Positions 47,829 to 53,986 of a stretch of DNA of 53,986 nt are shown here, one piece after another. Under the pieces are notes generated by a model. That model did not search any database, had not been told where the DNA came from, and was given only the letters and a program-made list of their open reading frames with translations. Origin of the DNA: Chloroflexota bacterium (GTDB lineage: Bacteria > Chloroflexota > Anaerolineae > Promineifilales > Promineifilaceae); assembly GCA_020628815.1 (NCBI GenBank), contig JAHDEN010000015.1, forward strand, positions 1-53,986, in the 5' to 3' direction. The translations under genes were made by a program, and so were the position numbers. Positions within the stretch are counted from its first letter, which is position 1. Each line of letters begins with the position of its first letter.

Positions 47829-49133
47829 ATGAAAAATCGGTTTGTAAATTGGTCAAAATTATTTTTGCGGTTGGGCCTGCTGGGAACTATCGCCTTGCTT
47901 TTGGTTGCATGTAGCTCGCCCGAGCCAGCTCCGGCCGAAGTGGTTGCTTTGCCAACGGTCGCCTCGGCCGTTGATGTGCCGACCCTGCTCCCCACAGTTG
48001 TCCCAACTTGGACACCCGCAACTACCCTAACAGATGAGCAAAGCGGCTTAGTTTTGGGGGCTACTCCTACCCTTGGCGCAGCGACCAGCACGCCTCTCCC
48101 CATCCCCACAAATACAGGCACCCCGACCAATACGCCAACCCCCACCGAGACACCGGTGCCAACCCAAACGTCTGAATGGGATTGGGAATTCGACACTGAA
48201 AATTTGCGGCCGTGGGTGACCTATGCCTACGATGAACCGATCCCTGTTTTAGCTTTCCCCCGGCCGCCTGAAGATAACGGATGGGGGATGCATTGGATGC
48301 CAACGGTGAGCCAAGAGCGTTGGGCCGTTGATCGGTTTGTGGCCGAAATGGAGCGGATGCACATCAAATGGGTCGTCTTTTTAAACGAAAGCGGTGATTT
48401 ACAGAGCAACGAATATTTAGTAGACAAACTGGTGCAGGCCAATATTATGCCGGTCATGCGCATTTACAGGGATAGTGTACTTTTATATGATGGGGATGTC
48501 GGCCGATTGGTGGCCCATTACCGGCCGAGGGGTGTGTTTTACTACCAACTGTATAACGAACCCAATGTCAATATCGAAAACAATCAGGGGTTTGCCAACC
48601 CCAATCACTATGCCCGAAATTGGGCGATAGAAGCGCGCAAAGTAATCAATAATGGGGGCCTGCCGGGGATTGGTGCCTTAAGCCCCGGGGGTGAATATAA
48701 CCATCTTGAATTCACTGAACGCATGCTACGCGCCATCATTTTTAATGGGGATGAAGATCTGTTAAATCGGACCTGGATTTCGCTACATAACTATCATGGG
48801 GTGCGGGCTAAGGATGATATCGGCGGTTTTTTGATGTTCCGAGAATACAACCGGATAACCCGATCAACCATCGGCCGGTCATTACCCATCATCGGCACAG
48901 AAGGGGGGTCTTACAGCGATGATCCAAACCTGGTGATTGATTTGGCCCGCTACCAATATGGATTTATGGCTGAAGCCAAAGAGTCAGATCCATACTATTT
49001 TGCAACCACGTGGTGGCTGATCGCGAACAAAGCCGGAGGGGGCTTTGACAACACCTGGGAGTGGCAAGCCTTATTCCAGCCCGGATATACCCATCCTGTC
49101 GTAACTGAATATTTTTACAAGAACAGCTATTAG
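47829..49133 (+). CDS. Lipoprotein with GH-A clan glycoside hydrolase-like domain
   Basis: A 434-aa lipoprotein: signal peptide with lipobox LLLVAC, then a Thr/Pro-rich low-complexity stalk (VPTWTPATTLTD ... TNTGTPTNTPTPTETPVPTQT) to about residue 117. The rest (from EWDWEFDTENLRPW) is a TIM-barrel enzyme like GH5/GH39/GH42. The acid/base Glu is in YYQLYNEPNVN (about 244), and the likely nucleophile Glu is in IIGTEGGSY (about 358), with the spacing expected of the clan. It probably cleaves extracellular glycan near the cell surface. The T/P stalk differs from the E/V stalks of the vWA lipoproteins. The start is ATG 47829, as the frame from 47784 lacks a signal peptide start. Confidence 0.88.
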   Translation: MKNRFVNWSKLFLRLGLLGTIALLLVACSSPEPAPAEVVALPTVASAVDVPTLLPTVVPTWTPATTLTDEQSGLVLGATPTLGAATSTPLPIPTNTGTPTNTPTPTETPVPTQTSEWDWEFDTENLRPWVTYAYDEPIPVLAFPRPPEDNGWGMHWMPTVSQERWAVDRFVAEMERMHIKWVVFLNESGDLQSNEYLVDKLVQANIMPVMRIYRDSVLLYDGDVGRLVAHYRPRGVFYYQLYNEPNVNIENNQGFANPNHYARNWAIEARKVINNGGLPGIGALSPGGEYNHLEFTERMLRAIIFNGDEDLLNRTWISLHNYHGVRAKDDIGGFLMFREYNRITRSTIGRSLPIIGTEGGSYSDDPNLVIDLARYQYGFMAEAKESDPYYFATTWWLIANKAGGGFDNTWEWQALFQPGYTHPVVTEYFYKNSY

Positions 49134-49434
49134 TGCACCATCTCAAAAGCAATTCAGCATTCTCTAGAAGGCTGTCATTCCTGCGCGTCATCCCTGCGTA
49201 GGCAGGGACAGGAATCTAGCGCTAAATCTAGCACTGGATACCCGCCTTCGCGAGTATGACGCCTCCACTAAACATTATTTAGATTGTCTTTAACGAAGCG
49301 GTCTTTGCGTCCTTTTGAAAGGCAGCAGTGTTGACTGAAAAACTGTGGTGTGCCCTAATGTTTTGCTTGATTTTCAATGTTCAATGATAATGTTGAGCAT
49401 CTTTTAGTTTGCATTGTTTAAAGGAGAAACCCCG
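49134..49434. repeat. 301-nt spacer with GTCATTCCTGCG-type intergenic repeat
   Basis: A complementary pair, GTCATTCCTGCG...CGCGAGTATGACG, spans about 49169-49262, with an inner hairpin GTCATCCCTGCGTAGGCAGGGAC. This is a well-known dispersed bacterial repeat type (extragenic palindrome). The remaining part shows no gene. The PPK2 ribosome-binding site (AAAGGAGA) is at its end. Confidence 0.75.
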
Positions 49435-50256
49435 ATGAAGCCAATCGAGCAACCAGACCAACATCTTGTAAAAACCGGTAGCACCGTTAAGCTCAACACC
49501 ATTAGCACCAAAGCGGCCGATCATTATGAACACGACCGCAAAACGGCCGAAAAAGAGTTCAAGGCATTACGTAAAGAGTTGGCCGAGCTCCAGTTCAAGC
49601 TGTATGCGGAAGGGAAGCAAAAGTTACTGGTGGTTTTACAGGCTCTGGATGCAGGTGGCAAAGATAGCACCATTCGCAAAGTGTTTCGCGGAGTCAACCC
49701 ACAAGGGGTGCAGGTTGCATCGTTCAAAGCTCCGACCAAAGAAGAGCTGGCCCATGATTATCTATGGCGCATTCATCAACATGTGCCTGCAGCCGGTATG
49801 ATCGGGGTGTTCAACCGATCACATTACGAAGATGTGTTGATTGTGCGGGTGCAAAACTTTGCGCCAGAAGTGGTCTGGTCCAAACGGTTTGAACACATCA
49901 ATCAGTTTGAAAAGATGCTGGCCGATACGGGTACTCGCATCATCAAAATTTATCTGCATATTTCAAAAGATGAGCAAAAAGAGCGGCTACAAGCACGGCT
50001 GGACGATCCTGAGCGGAATTGGAAGTTTGAGTCGGGTGACCTAAAACAGCGGGCTAAATGGGACGATTATCATGAGGCGTTTGAAGATGTGTTTGCTAAA
50101 TGTTCTACGGACCATGCCCCTTGGTATGTGATCCCGGCCGACAATAAGTGGTACAGAAACACGGCCGTGGCCCGCATTTTGGTCAACGAATTAAGAGGTA
50201 TGAATCCGCAATTTCCACTGGCTGAAGAGGGCTTAGAAAACATCGTGATTGAGTAA
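49435..50256 (+). CDS. Polyphosphate kinase 2 (PPK2-family nucleotide phosphotransferase)
   Basis: A 273-aa PPK2. The P-loop-like motif is VVLQALDAGGKDSTIRKVFRG (about 68-88), and the second motif is IGVFNRSHYEDVLIVRV (about 128-145). KIYLHISKDEQKERLQARLDDPERNWKFESGD, ending NKWYRNTAVARIL, covers the lid and nucleotide-binding parts. Single-domain PPK2s of this length transfer phosphate from polyphosphate to nucleoside mono- or diphosphates. The class (AMP or ADP acceptor) cannot be fixed by eye. AAAGGAGA lies 6-8 nt before ATG 49435; the frame opens 21 nt earlier. Cytoplasmic. Confidence 0.95.
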   Translation: MKPIEQPDQHLVKTGSTVKLNTISTKAADHYEHDRKTAEKEFKALRKELAELQFKLYAEGKQKLLVVLQALDAGGKDSTIRKVFRGVNPQGVQVASFKAPTKEELAHDYLWRIHQHVPAAGMIGVFNRSHYEDVLIVRVQNFAPEVVWSKRFEHINQFEKMLADTGTRIIKIYLHISKDEQKERLQARLDDPERNWKFESGDLKQRAKWDDYHEAFEDVFAKCSTDHAPWYVIPADNKWYRNTAVARILVNELRGMNPQFPLAEEGLENIVIE

Positions 50257-50261
50257 TAATT

Positions 50262-50294
50262 AGACCAGCCTGACCCTAATAATCGGACTGGTCT
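50262..50294. repeat. AGACCAG hairpin, copy 3
   Basis: AGACCAGCCTGA...GGACTGGTCT, a short stem (7-9 bp) of the same family as 24309-24341 and 35672-35704, located 5 nt after the PPK2 stop. No U-run on the plus strand. Confidence 0.65.
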
Positions 50295-50345
50295 GGAACT
50301 ATTAGCCAAGCAATAACCGGCCTCCCATCTGCCCCACGCCTATGC

Positions 50346-50351
50346 TATAAT
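50346..50351 (+). promoter_or_regulatory. uvrB promoter -10 (TATAAT)
   Basis: A perfect TATAAT 91 nt before the uvrB ATG. No clear -35 is visible at 16-18 nt. The leader holds GTCAATCG-type repeats (50405-50440) but no Shine-Dalgarno close to the start. I could not recognise a LexA-type box. Confidence 0.5.
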
Positions 50352-50442
50352 TTAGCACTTACGTTCGACTAGTTTTATTTAACGAATTCGGTTCAAGCTG
50401 GCGTGATTCGTCATCGTCAATCGATATTCGTCAATCAACAAT

Positions 50443-52554
50443 ATGAGTGAATTCGATTTACAGTCAGAATATACGCCGATGGGAGACCAACCGCGTGCGA
50501 TTGCTGAGTTAGTAGAGGGTGTGGAAGATGGCGAGCGTTATCAAACGTTATTGGGTGCCACCGGAACGGGTAAAACATTTACCATCGCAAACGTCATCCA
50601 AGAAACCGGCCGGCCGACCCTAATTATGGCCCACAACAAAACCTTGGCTGCGCAGCTGTATGCTGAGTTTCGGGAGTTTTTCCCGAACAACGCAGTCTCC
50701 TACTTTGTCAGCTACTACGACTATTATCAGCCAGAAGCTTACGTCCCGCGTCGCGACCTGTTCATCGAAAAAGAAGCTCAAATCAACGAAGAAATTGACC
50801 GGCTGCGCCTGCTGGCAACCAGTACGCTCATGACGCGCAAAGATGTAATTATCGTCGCATCTGTGTCGTGCATTTATGGTATCGGCAACCCAACCCGTTG
50901 GGGGCAAGTAAGCGTCAAACTGAAGCGGGGTGAAACCTATCGGCGTGACAATATTTTGCGCAGGCTGATCGAAATTCAATACGGCCGGAACGATGTCGAC
51001 TTTAAACGCGGTACGTTTCGGGTACGGGGTGATACCTTGCACATCTATCCGGCGTATGCCGAAACCGGCTACTCGGTTGAGTTTTGGGGGGATGAGGTTG
51101 AACGCATCACCGAAATCCACCCGGTAACGGGGGAAGTGATCGCTGAGACATTTGATATCGAAATCTTCCCAGCCAAGCAATTTATCACCGATGATGAAAA
51201 CATGGCTCAAGCGATTAACAATATCGAAGATGAGTTAAATCAACGGCTGGCCTATTTCAAAGCCAACAACCAACTGCTTGAAGCCCAGCGGATTGAGCAA
51301 CGGACGCTGTATGATCTGGAGATGTTGCGTGAGGTTGGCTACACATCTGGGGTTGAAAACTACAGCCGCCATTTAGACATGCGTGAGCCAGGCGACCCGC
51401 CGTGGACGTTGCTCGACTATTTCCCACGTGACTTTTTGCTGGTGATTGATGAAAGCCATATGACGGTGCCGCAGATTGGCGGCATGTATGCGGGTGACCA
51501 AAGTCGTAAACAAACGCTGGTTGATTACGGTTTCCGTTTGCCAAGCGCGTTGGACAACCGGCCGCTGAATTTTCCGGAATTTGAAGAACGGATTAATCAG
51601 GTGATTTTCACTACAGCGACCCCATCGAAGTTTGAAAATGCAAATGCAACCAAAGTCGCGCGTCAGGTGATCCGGCCGACAGGTATTGTTGATCCAGAGA
51701 TCGATATCCGGCCGGTGATGGGGCAGGTAGACGACCTGCTGGGCGAAATCCGCAAGCGGGTGCGTGCTAACGAGCGGGTGCTAGTCACCACGTTGACCAA
51801 ACGGATGGCCGAAGTGTTGAGCGACTATCTGCTCGATAACAACATCAAGGTTCACTACCTGCACTCAGAAATCCACACGATTGAGCGAACCGAAATTTTG
51901 CGCGATCTGCGTCAGGGTATTTACGATGTGGTGGTTGGGATCAACCTATTGCGTGAGGGGTTGGACCTGCCGGAAGTTTCGCTGGTTGCGATTTTAGATG
52001 CAGACAAAGAGGGCTTTTTGCGCTCAGAATCTGCGTTGATCCAGAATATCGGCCGTGCGGCCCGACACGTCAACGGTCAAGTGATTATGTACGCCGACAA
52101 AATGACCCGTTCTATGCGTGCGGCGATAGACGAAACTGATAAGCGGCGAGAAGTGCAGAAAGCCTACAACATTGAAAACAACATCGAGCCACAATTCACC
52201 GTGCGCGAGGTGAAAGACATCACCTATGATGTTCAGAAGATTCGTGAAGAGATGGGTGAGGGGGCCGACACGGCCAGTACCGGAATCGCTGAAGGTAGTG
52301 CTGGCTACGTCGTGGGCGGCGCGCTTGATGATCTACCACTTGAAGAGCTACAGCACATGGCCAACGATGTTGAAGCGAAAATGCGGACGGCCGCGCAAGA
52401 GTTGGCGTTTGAGCGGGCCGCATCGTTGCGTGATGAGCTGAAAGATTTGCGCGAGGTGATCGGCTTAAAAGAGGCCGGTATCACCCCAGACACCCCCGCA
52501 TGGGAAAAGGTTCGCAAAGCGGATCGGGCCAATTTTGAGTATGAGGTTGATTAA
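50443..52554 (+). CDS. uvrB: UvrB, nucleotide-excision repair helicase
   Basis: A 703-aa UvrB, slightly longer than the usual 660-680. It opens the DNA at lesions and loads UvrC for incision, within the UvrABC complex. Domain signs: Walker [13 protein letters not shown] (about 38), the beta-hairpin region [26 protein letters not shown] (about 88-113), Walker B-type [18 protein letters not shown], helicase motif region [43 protein letters not shown], and the C-terminal UVR coiled segment ([29 protein letters not shown]). Complete, no missing motifs. The usual uvrA neighbour is absent. The extra length lies between the helicase end and UVR. Confidence 0.98.
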   Translation: MSEFDLQSEYTPMGDQPRAIAELVEGVEDGERYQTLLGATGTGKTFTIANVIQETGRPTLIMAHNKTLAAQLYAEFREFFPNNAVSYFVSYYDYYQPEAYVPRRDLFIEKEAQINEEIDRLRLLATSTLMTRKDVIIVASVSCIYGIGNPTRWGQVSVKLKRGETYRRDNILRRLIEIQYGRNDVDFKRGTFRVRGDTLHIYPAYAETGYSVEFWGDEVERITEIHPVTGEVIAETFDIEIFPAKQFITDDENMAQAINNIEDELNQRLAYFKANNQLLEAQRIEQRTLYDLEMLREVGYTSGVENYSRHLDMREPGDPPWTLLDYFPRDFLLVIDESHMTVPQIGGMYAGDQSRKQTLVDYGFRLPSALDNRPLNFPEFEERINQVIFTTATPSKFENANATKVARQVIRPTGIVDPEIDIRPVMGQVDDLLGEIRKRVRANERVLVTTLTKRMAEVLSDYLLDNNIKVHYLHSEIHTIERTEILRDLRQGIYDVVVGINLLREGLDLPEVSLVAILDADKEGFLRSESALIQNIGRAARHVNGQVIMYADKMTRSMRAAIDETDKRREVQKAYNIENNIEPQFTVREVKDITYDVQKIREEMGEGADTASTGIAEGSAGYVVGGALDDLPLEELQHMANDVEAKMRTAAQELAFERAASLRDELKDLREVIGLKEAGITPDTPAWEKVRKADRANFEYEVD

Positions 52555-52567
52555 GTTCAGAAGGATG

Positions 52568-52630
52568 AAGTGTGAAGTAAAAAGTATAAAGTCTGTCATT
52601 GCTTAGCACTTCACACTTATTACTTTATAC
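52568..52630. repeat. Interlocked inverted repeats before 52640 gene
   Basis: AAGTGTGAAGT (52568-52578) and AAGTATAAAGT (52582-52592) are followed by complements in the same order, ACTTCACACTT (52608-52618) and ACTTTATAC (52622-52630). The pairing order a-b-a'-b' is that of a pseudoknot, not a simple hairpin. The last arm includes the TATACT of the promoter. Confidence 0.75.
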
Positions 52631-52631
52631 T
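52603..52631 (+). promoter_or_regulatory. Promoter TTAGCA-N17-TATACT, 8 nt from ATG
   Basis: TTAGCA (52603-52608) and TATACT (52626-52631) have 17-nt spacing, and the -10 box ends 8 nt before the ATG of the gene at 52640. No Shine-Dalgarno. This is a good case for a leaderless mRNA. Confidence 0.55.
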
Positions 52632-52639
52632 ACCCCGCT

Positions 52640-53080
52640 ATGCCAAGATTGCCTCAAGATTTAGACACTTACACCGGCTGTGACTGTGACCAAGCGATTG
52701 GGCTTGATCCGTTGGCCGTTGGCTTTTTATCCCGCAAAACAAAGTTTGAGACGGGTAAAGTCCCGGCCCAGTTTTTAGACAAACTGCTCGCCTATTGCCA
52801 TCCCCAAAAAACGGTGTGCCAGACGATGGGAACACGCAAATCGCCGTTTAGCAACGAACACGTTGTGGTTCAGTTTGATGGGGAAGATCACAAGCTAGGA
52901 GCGGCCGAGATCCGAATCATCGGCCCAGAAGACATTTATGCGGCGCCTGACCTCATCTACCATTATGTGCGAGATCACAATTACTTGCCTCCGGCCGAAT
53001 TTGTTGATGCGGTCATGAAGGGGCCAAGCCCAGACTCGGCCGAGTTTCGGGCGCTGATTAATACGCTTCGGAACTTTTAG
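52640..53080 (+). CDS. Hypothetical protein, cysteine/histidine-containing
   Basis: A 146-aa soluble protein that I cannot assign. It starts MPRLPQDLDTYTGCDCDQAIGLDP, with a C-D-C cluster, further Cys at LLAYCHPQKTVCQTMG, and an acidic-aromatic second half (RIIGPEDIYAAPDLIYHYVRDHNYLPPAEFVDAV). Three or four Cys plus His could form a metal site. No signal peptide or membrane segment. It sits between uvrB and a truncated FtsH-like gene with no clear link to either. Confidence 0.7.
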   Translation: MPRLPQDLDTYTGCDCDQAIGLDPLAVGFLSRKTKFETGKVPAQFLDKLLAYCHPQKTVCQTMGTRKSPFSNEHVVVQFDGEDHKLGAAEIRIIGPEDIYAAPDLIYHYVRDHNYLPPAEFVDAVMKGPSPDSAEFRALINTLRNF

Positions 53081-53206
53081 TAAAAGCAGACATCAAAAAA
53101 GCTGAATTCTTTTCACTACATTCATTGCCTGCACCATATTTTCTTTGGATTCCGTATCGAATATTGGAATAGACCAAGACTGTTTATTCAGATAGGAGAC
53201 TGTTAT

Positions 53207-53629
53207 ATGTTGAATCAGAGTCAAACAAGAGTGATTAAACCGTGGAAGTGGGTTGTGGGGATCTTGGTGCTTTTATTTGGACTTCAGTTTTGGGGAACTA
53301 TAAATTGGGAGCCAGAACAGATAACATTGGCACAACTTGCCGCATTGATTGAAGATGAACAAGTTACGCAAATTGAGGTAAACGGGGATTCGATTCTAGT
53401 GACACAAAATTCAGGCAAGGTTGTTAGTGCTTATAAAGAAGCGGATTCTTTAATAGAAGAATTTTCTAATCTGGGTGTTTCGCGAGATAATCTTGAAAGG
53501 GTGAATATCACGAGCAATGATACTCAAGTGCGAGATTTTTTGATCAACCTATCTTTGTCAACCATATCGTTGATTCTAATTATTGGGTTATTGGTTTCAG
53601 TTGTGCGGCGACCTCGGCCTGATGTGTAA
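53207..53629 (+). CDS. Stand-alone FtsH extracellular-domain-like membrane protein
   Basis: A 140-aa protein with one transmembrane helix at about 15-33 (WVVGILVLLFGLQFWGTI), a periplasmic-type domain resembling FtsH_ext (TLAQLAALIEDEQVTQIEVNGDSILVTQNSGKVVSAYKEADSLIEEFSNLGV), and a second helix at about 112-132 followed by RRPRPDV. That is the full N-terminal membrane module of FtsH with no AAA ATPase or protease domain: after the stop at 53629 the sequence is unrelated. AGGAG is 7 nt before the ATG. AT-rich, no CGGCCG. It might interact with FtsH as a dominant partner or sensor, but that is speculation. A complete ftsH is not in this window. Confidence 0.75.
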   Translation: MLNQSQTRVIKPWKWVVGILVLLFGLQFWGTINWEPEQITLAQLAALIEDEQVTQIEVNGDSILVTQNSGKVVSAYKEADSLIEEFSNLGVSRDNLERVNITSNDTQVRDFLINLSLSTISLILIIGLLVSVVRRPRPDV

Positions 53630-53686
53630 CTGTTTAAGCTCTACAAAACAATCATAACCAAAATGGAAAACCGATCTCTGATCGGG

Positions 53687-53692
53687 TACACT
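53687..53692 (+). promoter_or_regulatory. Candidate -10 box (TACACT) 7 nt from ATG
   Basis: TGGAAA (53664-53669) is 17 nt before TACACT (53687-53692), which ends 7 nt before the ATG at 53700. No Shine-Dalgarno. Weak consensus, but the geometry matches the other leaderless candidates. Confidence 0.4.
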
Positions 53693-53699
53693 GGAACTT

Positions 53700-53986
53700 A
53701 TGCCAAAACCGGCCGTACAACGCTTCGATTATGAGCTAGACAAAAATGTCGTGCATGATGACGCATCTTGGAAAGAGCGGAATCAAAAGCAGATAGATCT
53801 TTCATCACACCAGCCTTTGTTCGCTGAGCTGATGGGAGAATTGGCCCAACTCGAAAAAATCACCAGCAAAAATTATCATTCGATCATGCGCCGCTATGCA
53901 CGGCAGGGTTTGCCGTGGCTGTCAAAATCACAGCTACAGGTCGCCTATCAAGAAGCAGGTGATTCTGGCCTTCTAGAATTTGATAA
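53700..53986 (+). CDS. Partial CDS, possibly Elp3-like radical SAM protein (N-terminus)
   Basis: An open frame from ATG 53700 to the window end, 95 codons and still open: MPKPAVQRFDYELDKNVVHD, then helical sequence (ELMGELAQLEKITSKNYHSIM) and RRYARQGLPWLSKSQLQVAYQEAGDSGLLEFD. The late segment resembles the N-terminal region ahead of the radical-SAM domain in bacterial Elp3-like tRNA-modification enzymes (pattern of a basic segment, then SKSQL..AY). This is a tentative match. The first Cys cluster of the radical-SAM motif would lie outside the window. It is a real gene by codon use and promoter placement. Confidence 0.6.
   Translation, partial: MPKPAVQRFDYELDKNVVHDDASWKERNQKQIDLSSHQPLFAELMGELAQLEKITSKNYHSIMRRYARQGLPWLSKSQLQVAYQEAGDSGLLEFD

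Noticed and set aside
1..53986. tRNA, rRNA, tmRNA or riboswitch genes
   Set aside because: No T-loop-type GTTCGA consensus in a cloverleaf context or known aptamer core was recognised; a covariance-model search would be needed to exclude them.

Overview
This 54 kb window is a dense, ordinary-looking stretch of bacterial chromosome. It most likely belongs to the Chloroflexota (Anaerolineae-like). Three things point there. Several secreted lipoproteins carry an E/V-rich low-complexity stalk directly after the lipobox cysteine, a feature I associate with this phylum. One exported protein ends in a hydrophobic LFLPVV-type tail. Several genes seem to start at the 5' end of their mRNA, with a TANNNT-like -10 box 6-9 nt before the ATG, while others have clear AAGGAG sites. 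GC content is middling, and the palindrome CGGCCG is strikingly frequent (about 20 copies by eye in the first 5 kb, where about 1 is expected by composition). I saw no rRNA, tRNA, CRISPR, prophage or transposase gene.

Layout. 0-3.6 kb: a divergent LysR regulator, an amidohydrolase-Rieske pair, a small unknown protein and a DinB-like protein. 3.7-7.2 kb: a very large Ser/Thr kinase-ATPase-TPR signalling protein. 7.3-9.9 kb: a secreted multidomain subtilase ending in 11 perfect GGHYWA hexapeptides. 10-17 kb: catabolic genes (aldo/keto reductase, MFS transporter with M20 hydrolase, acyl-CoA synthetase behind a palindromic operator, nucleoside hydrolase). 17.2-21.7 kb: a five-gene polysaccharide operon (GT2, methyltransferase, two deacetylases, GT4). 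21.9-26.0 kb: three lipoproteins, two with von Willebrand A domains. 26.2-28.9 kb: lspA with an unusual C-terminal extension, an RluD-type synthase and an N-formylglutamate amidohydrolase-like protein. 29-35 kb: thioesterase, deacetylase, acyl-CoA-binding protein, small membrane proteins and a GT-C glycosyltransferase. 35-39 kb: MOSC protein, GHMP kinase, a four-helix-bundle protein bracketed by twin 142-bp repeats, a metallo-beta-lactamase-fold hydrolase and a methyltransferase. 39-46 kb: a DUF4397 exported protein, a proline racemase-family enzyme, membrane proteins, a Crp/Fnr regulator coupled to a PLP dehydratase, and a hybrid-free histidine kinase. 46-54 kb: thioredoxin, a lipoprotein glycoside hydrolase, PPK2, uvrB, an unknown protein, an FtsH N-domain with no ATPase, and a gene cut by the window edge.

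How the parts fit. The acyl-CoA synthetase, hotdog thioesterase, ACBP, amidohydrolase and Rieske protein suggest a lipid or organic-acid catabolic lifestyle. The hydroxyproline-type racemase/dehydratase, M20 hydrolase and subtilase suggest protein or peptide scavenging. Surface biology is prominent: four lipoproteins plus the glycoside hydrolase lipoprotein, lspA, polysaccharide genes and carbohydrate-binding modules on the subtilase.

The most unusual structure is in the DNA between and across genes. There are several families of palindromic intergenic repeats: twin 142-bp elements around the four-helix-bundle gene, AGACCAG hairpins, GTAGGGG palindromes, and a 66-80 bp element near 29.6/30.5 kb. 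Some of these reach into coding sequence, and one supplies the last codons and stop of the GHMP kinase. I found no single system that is clearly new. The best candidates for follow-up are the 142-bp repeat / four-helix-bundle unit, the GGHYWA subtilase tail, the vWA lipoprotein trio and the CGGCCG palindrome.
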